Shown here piece by piece: positions 36,739 to 47,268 of a stretch of 64,000 nucleotides of DNA. The translations under genes and the position numbers were made by a program. Position 1 is the stretch's first letter. The number at the start of each line of letters is the position of its first letter. The notes beneath the pieces are model-generated. The model was not told the DNA's origin. It made no database searches and saw only the letters and a program-made list of their open reading frames with translations. Source of the stretch: Hymenobacter qilianensis (GTDB lineage: Bacteria > Bacteroidota > Bacteroidia > Cytophagales > Hymenobacteraceae); the NCBI RefSeq assembly GCF_014489555.1, contig NZ_CP060784.1, forward strand, positions 868,001 to 932,000, in the 5' to 3' direction.

Positions 36739-38571
36739 TCAACGCTTTCGGATAAACTTGGAAGCATCTCCCTCTAACCAGGTTTCCCACTGCGTGCGCT
36801 CAACTTTGCGGCGCAGGTATTTCTCGATCATCAGGGAAGCCATAGGAGCCGCAGAAGTGCCCCCAAAACCAGCATTCTCAATAAATACAGCAATGGCGAT
36901 TTGAGGATCCTCGGCGGGCGCGAAGGCAGCAAAAGTGGCGTGATCGGGGCCGTGGGCATTTTGTACAGTACCTGTTTTGCCCGCTACCGAAATACCGAAC
37001 TGGGCCAGACTAGCCAGATTGCCGGTGCCGCCGCGGCCTTCTACCACCGCCTGCATACCCGGAATAATGGCGTCGAAATGCTGGGGGTCAATATTCGTGT
37101 AATGGCGCTCCCTATACTCTGGCAGCGGGCCGCCCTGGCCAATACCACGCACGAAATGAGGGGTGTAATAATAGCCGCGGTTGGCAATAATGGCCATTAT
37201 GTTGGCCATCTGCAGACCGGTAATTCCGATTTCGCCCTGCCCGATGCTTAAGGAATAAATCGTGCGAAAGTTCCAGCCGTGACGGCCGTACATCTTGTCG
37301 TATAGTTCCGGCGATGGAATAGAGCCCTTCCGCTCCGAACCCAGATCGACACCTAGCTGCTGGCCCAGCCCGAATGACATTACCTGCCGGCGCCACTCGG
37401 CCAGGCCCAGGCGAGCATCTTCCTTGGGGTTGCTGGAGCGGCCACGCATGATGGCGGTACGCATCACCTGGTAGAAATACGGGTTGCAGCTCTGCTTGAT
37501 GGCAATGCCGACATTGGTGGGCGGCTCGTGGCGGTGCGTACACTTCACCAACCGCTGGTTGCACGGAAAACTCGTGTAAGGCGTCACCACGCCCATTTGC
37601 AACGCAACCAGCTCGTTTACCAGCTTAAATACTGAACCTGGCGGGTAAGTTGCCATCAGGGGACGGTTGAACAACGGCCGCTCGGGGTTATTGAGCAGGT
37701 CCATATAGCGGTTGCCCATGCCCTTGCCGCTGAGCCGAGCCGGCTCGAAGTTTGGAGCCGAAACGAAGGCAAGGATTTCGCCCGTTTTAGGATCGAGAGC
37801 TACGATGGAGCCCCGCTTCTGGGCCATGAGCATTTCCCCGTATTGTTGCAGTTCGCTGTCGATGCTGGTGTGTAAGTCTAGTCCAGCCACGGAAAGCGTA
37901 TCGTACTCCCCATCCCGGAAGGCGCCTTTCTCAATACCGCGCACATTCACCATGCGATATTGCACCCCGCGCCGCCCCATTAGCGTCTTCTCGTAGAAAG
38001 ACTCTAAGCCCGTGATTCCCAGATTGTCGCCTGCAATGTATTTGGCGTATTTGGGGCTTTCTAGCAGCTTAGGGGTAATGGCTCCTACATAGCCCAGGGC
38101 GTGCGCCAGATTCTCCGTTTTGTAGGATCGGGCCATGTGCGCCCTAATGCTGAAGCCCGGAAAATCGATCAGATTATCCTGAATAGCAGCCAGCTCCGGC
38201 GTGCTCAGGTTCTGTATCAAAGGCGAGGCTTTTACCCGCGAATAGGTTTTGGCGGCTGTTAGAGCGAGGCGAAACTCCTCTACTGGCATCTGGAGAAGCT
38301 CGCACAAGCGGACGGTATCGAGCTGTTTTATTTCGCGGGGCACCACCATCAGATCGTATACCGGCGTGTTTTGCACTATCAGCTTCCCGTTGCGGTCGAA
38401 GATGAGGCCACGATAAGGCACCTGCACGATGCGCTGCAAGGAGTTGCGGTCGGCGGCCAGCTTATAGCTGCCGTCGAGCACTTGAATGTAAAACAAGCGC
38501 GCCGCAAATAGCAGGGCCACGACCACGAAAATGGTCTGCACCACATACTTACGGCCTTCAAGGTATTGCAC
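36739..38571 (-). CDS. mrdA: Penicillin-binding protein 2
   Basis: Class B transpeptidase: N-terminal membrane anchor (FVVVALLFAARLFYIQVL), dimerisation domain, and transpeptidase domain with SxxK in YPPGSVFKL, SxN in KQSCN and KTG in AGKTGTV. It cross-links side-wall peptidoglycan with RodA. I chose the GTG at 38571 (reads MQYLEGRKYVV); the frame stays open to 38631, but that stretch holds a predicted promoter and an untypical N-terminus. Length from GTG is 610 residues. Confidence 0.92.
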   Translation of the reverse strand: MQYLEGRKYVVQTIFVVVALLFAARLFYIQVLDGSYKLAADRNSLQRIVQVPYRGLIFDRNGKLIVQNTPVYDLMVVPREIKQLDTVRLCELLQMPVEEFRLALTAAKTYSRVKASPLIQNLSTPELAAIQDNLIDFPGFSIRAHMARSYKTENLAHALGYVGAITPKLLESPKYAKYIAGDNLGITGLESFYEKTLMGRRGVQYRMVNVRGIEKGAFRDGEYDTLSVAGLDLHTSIDSELQQYGEMLMAQKRGSIVALDPKTGEILAFVSAPNFEPARLSGKGMGNRYMDLLNNPERPLFNRPLMATYPPGSVFKLVNELVALQMGVVTPYTSFPCNQRLVKCTHRHEPPTNVGIAIKQSCNPYFYQVMRTAIMRGRSSNPKEDARLGLAEWRRQVMSFGLGQQLGVDLGSERKGSIPSPELYDKMYGRHGWNFRTIYSLSIGQGEIGITGLQMANIMAIIANRGYYYTPHFVRGIGQGGPLPEYRERHYTNIDPQHFDAIIPGMQAVVEGRGGTGNLASLAQFGISVAGKTGTVQNAHGPDHATFAAFAPAEDPQIAIAVFIENAGFGGTSAAPMASLMIEKYLRRKVERTQWETWLEGDASKFIRKR

Positions 38572-38615
38572 GAAAGAAACTGGATAAAATGCCCCCAGCC
38601 TAGTATCTGGGTCTA

Positions 38616-38623
38616 CAAAGGTA
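38616..38623 (-). promoter_or_regulatory. Predicted mrdA -7 element and hairpin leader
   Basis: TACCTTTG on the minus strand. Just downstream the leader (38581-38610) has CCCAG-8nt-CTGGG followed by GGCATTTTA, a small terminator-like hairpin before the GTG start. It would let mrdA-rodA be expressed apart from mreBCD. Confidence 0.5.
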
Positions 38624-38677
38624 CACAACACAAAGGCTCACTGTCTAGTCCGTAAGACCAGTGGCCCACCCCGGCTC

Positions 38678-39205
38678 CTACCTACTGCGCCTTCGCGACG
38701 GGAAGAACAGCATCTGCACAATCAGCAGCGTAATGCCCGTAAATAAGGTGCTTACTATCACTTTAATTAGCGTAACACCAATGATTTGAAAACTGCCCAA
38801 TTCAAGCAGAAAAAAGGCGAGATGGTGTATGCTCACCAGCAAAATTAAGTAAACCAGAAACCATTGCCAGCCCATCAGGTGCACATTTACTGCGTCATCG
38901 GAATCGTAGCCGTCGCGAGGCGTAAGCAGGCGCAATACCCAAGGTCTTAGGTACATAACCAGTACCGCGGCGGCGGCATGCACCCCGCCCGTATCGTAAA
39001 ATATATCCATGGTGATGCCCACCATAAACCCCAGAAGCAGCTGCACTACAATAGGAGCGGTAATGGGCAGAAACAGCAAGAAGCCTAGGTAAAAAAAGCA
39101 CCAACCCAGATCAAACAGCACCAGCTTGCTGGCCACCAGCACGTGCAGCAGCACGTACAGCACCAGCAAAATCAGGTGTAATACTAGTCCGCCGGCTTCT
39201 CTCAT
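38678..39205 (-). CDS. mreD: Rod shape-determining protein MreD
   Basis: A 175-residue membrane protein with about five hydrophobic helices, overlapping the end of mreC by four bases. MreD is poorly conserved in sequence; the call rests on size, hydropathy, the phrase FLLFLPITAPIVVQLLLGF and the fixed position between mreC and mrdA. It links MreC and MreB to the elongation machinery in the inner membrane. Confidence 0.85.
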   Translation of the reverse strand: MREAGGLVLHLILLVLYVLLHVLVASKLVLFDLGWCFFYLGFLLFLPITAPIVVQLLLGFMVGITMDIFYDTGGVHAAAAVLVMYLRPWVLRLLTPRDGYDSDDAVNVHLMGWQWFLVYLILLVSIHHLAFFLLELGSFQIIGVTLIKVIVSTLFTGITLLIVQMLFFPSRRRSR

Positions 39206-40116
39206 GGCTTTAGAATCTCGTCTTCTTCCTCTGGTTTAGCACCGGCCCTGGCTTGCAGCGTGTCGCGCTCCGCTTTATGGCGGCTATTTACCACGTACAC
39301 GTAGGTGAGGCGCGAAAAGTCCACAGCCAGCCGTACGCGTATCGTCCAGAAATCCTTGTCTGGCTCCTTGCTGAAGGCGTCAATTGTACCAATCATCACG
39401 CCCTCCGGAAATACAGCATTGTAGCCGGAAGTCAGAACGGTATCGCCACGTATCAGCTCATTCTGCCGCGGAATCTGATCGAGGAGCACGTGGGCCGCGT
39501 CGTCGCCCAGCCACTTAATACCGCCTTCGGTACCGTCGCGCTTTATCTTGGCTGAAATAACTGTTTTAGAATGCAATACGGAGGTGGCCGTAGCATAATG
39601 CTCACTGGCTACTTTCACCCGGCCCACTACGCCATCAGCAGATAGTATGCCCATGCCCGGCCGCACGCCCTCGCGAGTGCCGGCATTGATGGTTATATAG
39701 TTATCCACCCGCCGGCGGGTGCTGCTTATCACGCGGGCCGGAATGAGTGGGTAATCAGGATCGGTGGCGGGTAGCTGGCGCAGACCTAACAAGATGGAGT
39801 CACGGCGGGCCGGGCGCAAAGGCTCAACGGGCGCGAGACTATCGGGCAGGCGGCCGGCTAGGTCGGGGCGGTACAGCTGCTGGCGCAAAGCTGCATTCTC
39901 GGCCACCAAGCCCCGATTTACGTCGACTAGCCGAAAATAATCCAGCACCTGGGTGCGTATTTCCAGCACCCGGCCGGCGTAGGCATTGGCCGAATTGAAG
40001 AATGCGGCCCGCTGGTACGAGCTATTTCTAATCAACAAATACAGACTCAGCACCTCCAATAGCCCGAACACCAGGATGCCCCGGTAGCGGAAAATGAAGG
40101 TGAAAAGATTACGCAC
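39202..40116 (-). CDS. mreC: Rod shape-determining protein MreC
   Basis: The 304-residue protein has an N-terminal anchor (about 10-28), a coiled coil (about 60-85) and the beta-rich MreC core with ARVISSTRRRVDNYITINAG, GMGILSADGVVGRV and GDTVLTSGYNAVFPEGVMIG. It scaffolds PBP2 in the periplasm. It lies between mreB (125 bases upstream, separated by a palindromic repeat) and mreD (4-base overlap). Confidence 0.93.
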   Translation of the reverse strand: MRNLFTFIFRYRGILVFGLLEVLSLYLLIRNSSYQRAAFFNSANAYAGRVLEIRTQVLDYFRLVDVNRGLVAENAALRQQLYRPDLAGRLPDSLAPVEPLRPARRDSILLGLRQLPATDPDYPLIPARVISSTRRRVDNYITINAGTREGVRPGMGILSADGVVGRVKVASEHYATATSVLHSKTVISAKIKRDGTEGGIKWLGDDAAHVLLDQIPRQNELIRGDTVLTSGYNAVFPEGVMIGTIDAFSKEPDKDFWTIRVRLAVDFSRLTYVYVVNSRHKAERDTLQARAGAKPEEEDEILKP

Positions 40117-40133
40117 AGGAAAAGAAGCAAAGA

Positions 40134-40228
40134 GTTAAATGGTTGAGCTTAACGTAGCAAAAGGCTGGAGACTAAATGACTGGCTGTTCAAAAGCAGAAC
40201 AAGCAACCATTTAACCCCCAGCCATTTA
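40134..40228. repeat. Palindromic repeat between mreB and mreC
   Basis: GTTAAATGGTTG (40134-40145) pairs with CAACCATTTAAC (40204-40215), with an inner GGCTGG...GTTC...GAAC. The same family occurs at 46808-46889. Confidence 0.75.
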
Positions 40229-40241
40229 CTTGTTTAGCTGC

Positions 40242-41267
40242 CTACGAGAGAAGAACACTACGGAAACCCTGCAAGTTCTTAATTGTGGCCCCTGTGCCGC
40301 GCACTACAGCGCGCAGCGGATCTTCGGCGATGTGAATCGCGAGCTTGGTTTTGGCTGCCAAGCGCTTATCGAGGCCACGGAGCAATGCGCCGCCGCCGGT
40401 AAGGTGAATGCCGTTGTCGTAAATGTCGGCCGATAGCTCTGGGGGGCTAATTTCCAGGGCTTTCAGTACCGCTTCCTCAATTTTGGCCACCGACTTATCC
40501 AAGGCAATAGCAATTTCAGAAGAAGTCACTTTGATCACCTTCGGAATACCCGTCATCAAGTCGCGGCCCCGGATTTCGTAGTCGGGAGGTGTAATGTCCA
40601 GCTCGGTGAGGGCCGCGCCCACTTCGATTTTGATTTTCTCGGCTGAGCGCTCACCAATCAGCAGGTTATGCTGACGGCGCATATAATCCAGAATATCCTG
40701 ATTGAATACGTCGCCGGCCGTCTTGATTGACTGGTCGCAGACGATACCGGAAAGGGCAATTACCGCGATTTCAGTAGTACCGCCGCCGATGTCGATAATC
40801 ATGGAACCTACGGGCTGCTCCACGTCAATGCCAATACCGATAGCGGCGGCCATCGGCTCCTGAATCATCCAAACTTCCTTAGCCCCGGCGTGCTCAGCGG
40901 AGTCGCGTACGGCGCGTTTCTCTACTTCCGTAATGCCCGACGGAATGCAGATAACCATGCGGTGGGAGGGCTGAAACAGACGATTGCGCGTGTCAATCAT
41001 CTTAATCATGCCCTTAATCATTTCCTCAGCGGCGTGGAAATCGGCAATTACGCCGTCCTTCAAAGGCCGAATGGTGCGAATGTTGTCGTGGGTCTTTTCG
41101 TGCATTTGCTGCGCTTGCCGGCCCACGGCAATTACTTTATTGGTTGTGCGGTCTTTGGCAATGATGCTCGGCTCATCCACCACGATTTTGTCGTTGTGAA
41201 TGATGAGGGTATTGGCCGTTCCCAGGTCAATGGCAATATCGCTGGTGAGGAAGTTAAAAAAACCCAT
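40242..41267 (-). CDS. mreB: Rod shape-determining protein MreB
   Basis: The 341-residue actin homologue has the phosphate 1 motif IAIDLGTANTLI, phosphate 2 IIDIGGGTTEIAVI and adenosine-binding LTGGGALLRGLD. MreB filaments guide the elongation complex under the membrane. The N-terminus MGFFNFLTSDIAIDLG is typical of Bacteroidota. First gene of the mreBCD-mrdA-rodA cluster, with its own predicted promoter at 41323-41330. Confidence 0.96.
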   Translation of the reverse strand: MGFFNFLTSDIAIDLGTANTLIIHNDKIVVDEPSIIAKDRTTNKVIAVGRQAQQMHEKTHDNIRTIRPLKDGVIADFHAAEEMIKGMIKMIDTRNRLFQPSHRMVICIPSGITEVEKRAVRDSAEHAGAKEVWMIQEPMAAAIGIGIDVEQPVGSMIIDIGGGTTEIAVIALSGIVCDQSIKTAGDVFNQDILDYMRRQHNLLIGERSAEKIKIEVGAALTELDITPPDYEIRGRDLMTGIPKVIKVTSSEIAIALDKSVAKIEEAVLKALEISPPELSADIYDNGIHLTGGGALLRGLDKRLAAKTKLAIHIAEDPLRAVVRGTGATIKNLQGFRSVLLS

Positions 41268-41322
41268 TGATTTTTACGGCAATTAGAAGATAATGCGCGG
41301 GTTGCGCCACGCAAATAGGGGG

Positions 41323-41330
41323 CAAAAGTA
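41323..41330 (-). promoter_or_regulatory. Predicted mreB -7 element
   Basis: TACTTTTG on the minus strand followed directly by CCCCC; about 55 bases upstream of the mreB ATG. No clear -33 TTTG. Confidence 0.45.
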
Positions 41331-41421
41331 CGGAAGTTTGACGGAAGCGCTACCAGTAAAAATTAAGACCACCCGTAGTCAAACCGGCCCTCTAACGAAA
41401 AAAGACCGCCGGAATTGTGGC

Positions 41422-41452
41422 AAAAAAGCCCCCAGTATTCCTGGCGGCCTGG
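41422..41452 (-). terminator. purH terminator
   Basis: On the minus strand GCCGCCAG and CTGGGGGC arms (one G-G mismatch) are followed by TTTTTTG, between the purH stop and the mreB promoter. Confidence 0.6.
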
Positions 41453-41510
41453 TAATGCTTACTTGAGCGTCACGCAGAAAACATTACATGACGCTCTATA
41501 TTCCAGACAG

Positions 41511-43045
<1,535 letters not shown>

Positions 43046-43078
43046 GGCAAAGGGGTTTGGGCTAAAAGAATGACAGTA

Positions 43079-43111
43079 CGAAGGTAGGCTACCACCTTTG
43101 CCCCCACCAAA
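43079..43111 (-). promoter_or_regulatory. Predicted purH promoter
   Basis: Minus strand TTTG (43111-43108), a 21-base spacer and TACCTTCG (43086-43079), about 34 bases before the purH ATG. Confidence 0.55.
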
Positions 43112-43153
43112 TTCTTTGGGGTACGGAATTATGATACCGCCTTTACTTATCAC

Positions 43154-43529
43154 CAGCGCCTCACTGTAACTGCCTTTTTTTCAATACACACCAAACCAGT
43201 AACCGCGCACCACAGTTGAGCTACGTCTATCCTACTGTTGTGTATGCTGGCCGAACAGTTCTCAGCGCATGTTTTGTCTGTTGCCGCTTCTACGGCTGGC
43301 TTACCAGCGCCCGCAGAAGCGGCGGCGCAAGTTCCGGCGTCGGGTCGGGAAGGCGGCTTTCCGGTGGCGGAATGCGAGTGGCTGGTATGGTTTAGGCGGT
43401 GGCAGAACTGGCCACACAGCTAGCAGGCAGACTTATAAAAAGATCAGAGCAAGCTGTAGAGCCGGAAGATGCGTGATACATCAACAATTTAGATTTCGCA
43501 CTTAAACTTCCTGGCAGTTGAATTTCACT
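43154..43529. other. Gap without a supported gene
   Basis: About 375 bases upstream of purH. An open frame at 43269-43505 (+) would encode a 78-residue, arginine-rich peptide, but its composition looks like chance reading of GC-rich spacer and no start signal supports it. Confidence 0.5.
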
Positions 43530-43569
43530 AAAAAGCCCCCAGCCGAATTAACGGCTGGGGGGCTTTTTT
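43530..43569. terminator. Terminator downstream of the outer-membrane barrel gene
   Basis: AAAAAGCCCCCAGCCG and CGGCTGGGGGGCTTTTTT arms; the left has C5 (43536-43540), the right G6 (43557-43562). Confidence 0.8.
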
Positions 43570-43584
43570 GGCCGAAGAGAAGTA

Positions 43585-44795
43585 TTAAAACGCCTCGCCT
43601 ACCGCGAAGTAGATGCTCGGTGCCGTATCAGTGCCGCCGGCATAGTCAAGGCGGACGTTGAGGCGGTCGCGGCGGTTGAAGCGGAAGCGCAGACCGCCAC
43701 CACCCGCGAATTTGGTACCGTCGAACGTGTAATCAGAAAGCTTGTATCCTACCTGTCCGGCGCTCATGAAAGCAGCCGCGTCAATGCGCCAGAACAGCTT
43801 CTGGCGAATCTCTGCTTGAAAGGTCATCATCTGCCGGTCGCGGAAGCGGGTTTCGTAAAGACCGCGCATCAGGTTGGCGTTGTTGTAGATAGCGCCACCC
43901 AAATTGGCCCCCAGGCCGCCCATTTCCCGAAATGGCACGTCGCCGGTATGGAGCTGGGTGAGGTATTGCAGGGCCAGAATCGTGTTGTTGGAGCCGAACA
44001 AGGGCTGAAAGTGGCGGGCATCCAGCTGGTAGCGCGTAAACTTAAAGTCGCTGCCCAAGGCGCCGCCATTCACCAGCACATGAGCATCCACGAAGTTGCC
44101 GCGGTAGGTGGCCAGCACGTTGTCGCGACCATCGTAGAGCAGCGAAGGACCGATACCTGATATCAGCGTATTCTCCCGCTCGCGGGGGAAATGCGGAAAT
44201 TGTCGCGCAGGAAAAAATTGGTGCCGCCATCTCGGGCAGTACCGGGGGCCGTTATATCCGTCAGGCTGGTGAGACGGTAGCGCAGACCCACAAACAGATT
44301 GGGGGCGATGCGCGGCATTACCTTCTCGTCAAAAACGATCAGCTTAAACTCCAGATCCGACTCGGCATCCTCTCTGTTGTCGTTGCCCACGCCGTAGTAG
44401 AACAGCTTCTGGTCGTAGCGGCTCAGCTCGCCCGATAAGAACAGCTTTTCGCCAGGCGTAAAGATGGTGTGCGTAAGCTGAATGGTGCTTTGCTTTTCCT
44501 GGCTAAACCAGGCAATCAGGCGCGCGTTCGACTTGCGTACTGTGGTATCGGTACCAAAGCGCCACACGGGCAGAATGGCTGCTCCAGCTGCAAAGCCTGT
44601 TTCCTGCTGATAAAAGGCTATCGGCACCGGAATAAAGCTGGGCTTATCGCTGGGAGCGAAGGCTGATTTGCGCGGCTGTTTGAGGCCGGGTGCCGGAGCG
44701 GTGGTAGTAGTTGAATCGGTGGGGGTAGTAACTTGCGCGAAGGCGCCGGGGGCTGCCAACACACTCAGAGTCAGCAGCGAATAGAGGAAGCGCAT
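43585..44795 (-). CDS. Outer-membrane beta-barrel protein, BamA/TamA surface-antigen type (one apparent frameshift)
   Basis: From ATG 44795 (MRFLYSLLTLSVLAAPGAFAQ) the product has a signal peptide, a short Thr/Pro linker and about fourteen amphipathic strands ending in phenylalanine (YFAVGEAF), like the Omp85 barrel without POTRA domains. The frame breaks at the run 44184-44188; adding one C on the coding strand gives FRISPRERENTLISGIGPSLLYDGRDN and 403 residues. PSLLYDGRDN is the typical Omp85 strand motif. Role unknown; a stand-alone barrel may be a pore or an assembly factor. Confidence 0.82.
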
Positions 44796-44906
44796 AAAAT
44801 GGCTTGGTAGAAAGTATGGATAAACCGAGCTCCAGCACAAACCCACCCAAAAGGTAGTAAAAGGCATTCAGTTTTCAACGCTAACGGTTTAGCTAGCCAA
44901 ACGGTT

Positions 44907-45824
44907 TTAGATGCCGCCCGCCATCCACAGCATAGAAAGCACACCCGCGAGCATAATCCACTTGCACCAAGCACTCAGCGTGGTAAAATGCAGCCGGCGA
45001 TCGGCGCGCAACAGGCGCCACGACAGCCCCAGCAATGGCACGAATACAGTAAGCACCAACCATGAGCCGAGCCATTGAGCTTGCCCAAAAAACAAGGCCT
45101 GCCCGCTGGCCGCGCCAATCAGCACCAGTAAGTTTAGGAGAAAGAACCCAGCTACCCACTTGGTGCGCGCCACGCCCCACACAATGGGAAGCGTCAGGCA
45201 TTTGTGCGCGGCATCGCCGCGCATATCCTCCACATCCTTAATGATTTCGCGAACTACTGTGAGCAGGAAAGCAGCCAATGCGTACACCCATACTTCCGAT
45301 TGGCCAGTGCGTAGTTGCAGTTCCGGTAGCAGCACCAAAGCGCCTGTGAGCGTGGCAATGCTCAGGTTGCCTACCAACGGCAACCGCTTAAACCGAGCTG
45401 AATAGCCCCACAGCAGCAGCGCCGAGCCCACATGCACCAGCCCCAATAGCGGCGACAGCGCCCCGGCCACCAACACGCCGATTCCGGTTAGCACCAGGTG
45501 CGCCATCATCGCATGGCGGCGGTTAACGACGCGCCCGACTACCAGCCGCCCGGGCCGGTTGATGCTATCTATCTTGACGTCGTAGTAATCATTGATGATA
45601 TAGCCGGCGGCCGCTACGCACAAAGAAGCCAAGATAAGTAAGCCAAATGAGGACGTGAGGAGCGGCAGCGGCGACGGGAGCAGGCAGGCCCGCACCAGCA
45701 GCAGACACAGCCCCATGAGCAGCAGGTTGGGCAGGCGCACCAGCCGCATGACCGGACGCCACCCACGCGGCTCAGTAGCCCCTGGTGCGGATGCAAATGC
45801 GGCGGACCCAGCGGAAGACTGCAT
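44907..45824 (-). CDS. UbiA-family prenyltransferase
   Basis: A polytopic membrane protein with the two Asp-rich motifs of the UbiA family: NDYYDVKID (about residue 85) and KDVEDMRGD (about 200). These bind Mg-prenyl diphosphate. The closest named type in Bacteroidota is geranylgeranylglycerol-phosphate geranylgeranyltransferase-like, but heme or quinone roles cannot be excluded from sequence alone. I prefer ATG 45824 (MQSSAGSAAF), 305 residues; a GTG/ATG further up at 45899 would add a hydrophobic stretch. Domain core starts LVRLPNLLLMG. Confidence 0.82.
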   Translation of the reverse strand: MQSSAGSAAFASAPGATEPRGWRPVMRLVRLPNLLLMGLCLLLVRACLLPSPLPLLTSSFGLLILASLCVAAAGYIINDYYDVKIDSINRPGRLVVGRVVNRRHAMMAHLVLTGIGVLVAGALSPLLGLVHVGSALLLWGYSARFKRLPLVGNLSIATLTGALVLLPELQLRTGQSEVWVYALAAFLLTVVREIIKDVEDMRGDAAHKCLTLPIVWGVARTKWVAGFFLLNLLVLIGAASGQALFFGQAQWLGSWLVLTVFVPLLGLSWRLLRADRRLHFTTLSAWCKWIMLAGVLSMLWMAGGI

Positions 45825-45901
45825 AACTAGAAAAACAGAGAGGCCCAGTAAAATGCCCCCCACAAAGTAAACCGGCAAATATCTCCCCCAAGCACTCAAA
45901 A

Positions 45902-45933
45902 AGAAAGCCTCTTCATAAAGGAAGAGGCTTTCT
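45902..45933. terminator. Terminator after the cold-shock gene
   Basis: AAGAAAGCCTCTTC and GAAGAGGCTTTCT arms with a 6-base loop. Confidence 0.75.
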
Positions 45934-45959
45934 GGAAAGTAAAATTCAAGTAGGAAAAC

Positions 45960-46154
45960 CTACACGCGCTTTACGTTTACCGCATTTACTCCTTTGCGGC
46001 CTTCCTGCGTTTCGAACTCAACGCGGTCGTTCTGTTGGATTTGGCCCCCGTTAAGACCGGTAATGTGTACGAAGAAGTCTTCCTTCGTATTGTCATCTGT
46101 AATGAAGCCGTAGCCCTTCGACTCATTAAAGAATTTTACGGTTCCTGTTTTCAT
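45960..46154 (-). CDS. Cold-shock protein
   Basis: The 64-residue OB-fold protein has RNP1 (KGYGFI) and RNP2 (DFFVHI) motifs and starts MKTGTVKFFNESKGYG. It binds single-stranded RNA and DNA and melts mRNA structure. ATG 46154 gives the exact family length; an upstream frame extension to 46220 has no family likeness. The C5 run near 46045 is in frame (Gly-Gly of LNGGQIQ). Confidence 0.95.
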   Translation of the reverse strand: MKTGTVKFFNESKGYGFITDDNTKEDFFVHITGLNGGQIQQNDRVEFETQEGRKGVNAVNVKRV

Positions 46155-46291
46155 GCAAAAAATAAAAAATGGGTTGAATGGATGATGGGGTAAATATAAA
46201 TGGATTTTAGAAAAACACAACTCGCCCCCACCAATAGTCCAAACTAAATAACTGCCCCCTTACTCAGCCGTAACGCCTGCATTTCTAGGCA

Positions 46292-46795
46292 CTACCAGGT
46301 TTGCTGAGCTCGCATCACGGCTTCGATCAGCTCGCGGACGGCACCGTGGCCACCGGGTAGCCCCGACACGTAGTTGCTGATGTCGCGCACGTCGGTGGCG
46401 GCATCGGCAGGACAGGCGGCGATGGCGCACCGGCGCATCACTTCCACGTCGGGCCGGTCGTCGCCCATGTAGGCAATGTGGGCCGGGTCGAGGCGGTGCA
46501 GGTTGATGTAGGTGTTAAAGATTTTCATCTTATCATCCACGCCCAGATAGATGTCGCGCACGTCCAACGATTCCAAGCGCTTGCGGACCCCTTCTTCCTC
46601 TCGGCCCGAAATAACCACGATCCGGTAGCCTTTAGTCAAGGCATACCGAATAGCATAGCCGTCGCGGATGTGGAAAGCCCGCGCCTGCTCGCCCGAGTTA
46701 AGGGCCAGCATGGTGCCATCGGTAAGCACGCCGTCTACGTCAAGTATAAAAGCCTGAATAGCAAGCAATTTAGAAGGAGTAATGGTTGTATCCAT
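46292..46795 (-). CDS. kdsC: KdsC-like 3-deoxy-D-manno-octulosonate-8-phosphate phosphatase
   Basis: The 167-residue HAD phosphatase without a cap domain has motif I DVDGVLTDGT, motif II VISGREEEGV and motif IV GDDRPDVEV, the KdsC pattern. It would release Kdo from Kdo-8-phosphate for lipid A core synthesis. The sequence ISGREEEGVRKRLESL fits the family tetramer core. An acylneuraminate phosphatase-like role is a less likely alternative. Confidence 0.87.
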   Translation of the reverse strand: MDTTITPSKLLAIQAFILDVDGVLTDGTMLALNSGEQARAFHIRDGYAIRYALTKGYRIVVISGREEEGVRKRLESLDVRDIYLGVDDKMKIFNTYINLHRLDPAHIAYMGDDRPDVEVMRRCAIAACPADAATDVRDISNYVSGLPGGHGAVRELIEAVMRAQQTW

Positions 46796-46807
46796 CGTAT
46801 AATAAGA

Positions 46808-46889
46808 ATGGTTAAATGGACGGAGGTTAAATGGCTGATCGTTCGGGCATCAGAACAATTAACCATTTAACCTCCAGCCATTTAACCAT
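46808..46889. repeat. Palindromic repeat between iscX and kdsC
   Basis: Arms starting ATGGTTAAATGG and ending CCATTTAACCAT, with inner GGAGGTTAAATGG / CCATTTAACCTCC and GTTC / GAAC. Same family as 40134-40228. Confidence 0.85.
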
Positions 46890-46898
46890 ATAGAGTAT

Positions 46899-47135
46899 TT
46901 ATTGATTATCACGCCATTCGTACACCCACTTAGCCTGAATCTGCTCCAGGTGGCCTTCGTTGGCTTGTTCGCGGGTGCCCTCGAAGTTAGGCAATGTGAG
47001 CACCCATTCCAGCAGTTCGGTGAAGCGGATGCGGTAAATTTTTGCCTCCGTGAAGTCATCGCCAAACTTTTCATAGAGTGCAATGGCGATATCCTCGTGG
47101 TCGCTCCACTTAATGGGGGGCTCGAAATGATTCAT
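46899..47135 (-). CDS. iscX: Fe-S assembly protein IscX
   Basis: The 78-residue acidic protein shows the IscX pattern KWSDHEDIAIALYEKFGD, FTELLEWVLTLPNFEG and EGHLEQIQAKWVYEW. IscX binds IscS and iron and tunes Fe-S assembly. The product is about ten residues longer than the E. coli one, at the N-terminus. A 2Fe-2S ferredoxin gene lies 133 bases upstream on the same strand, the same neighbour pair as the tail of the E. coli isc operon, though no other isc genes are here. Confidence 0.9.
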   Translation of the reverse strand: MNHFEPPIKWSDHEDIAIALYEKFGDDFTEAKIYRIRFTELLEWVLTLPNFEGTREQANEGHLEQIQAKWVYEWRDNQ

Positions 47136-47268
47136 ATCTGGGCGTTGAAAAGTTCAGAGGGTTGACAGGCGAAAGTTTACGAGTTGAGAATATAAAAAGC
47201 TGGCTTCACCTGACTTATTGCAGTTTTCGGCTTGCTGGCGCTTTTTCTCCCAACTTTCAAACGTAGCC

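Noticed and set aside
43269..43505. Small arginine-rich peptide gene
   Set aside because: No start signal, no recognisable domain and amino-acid content that follows base composition; left as a gap.
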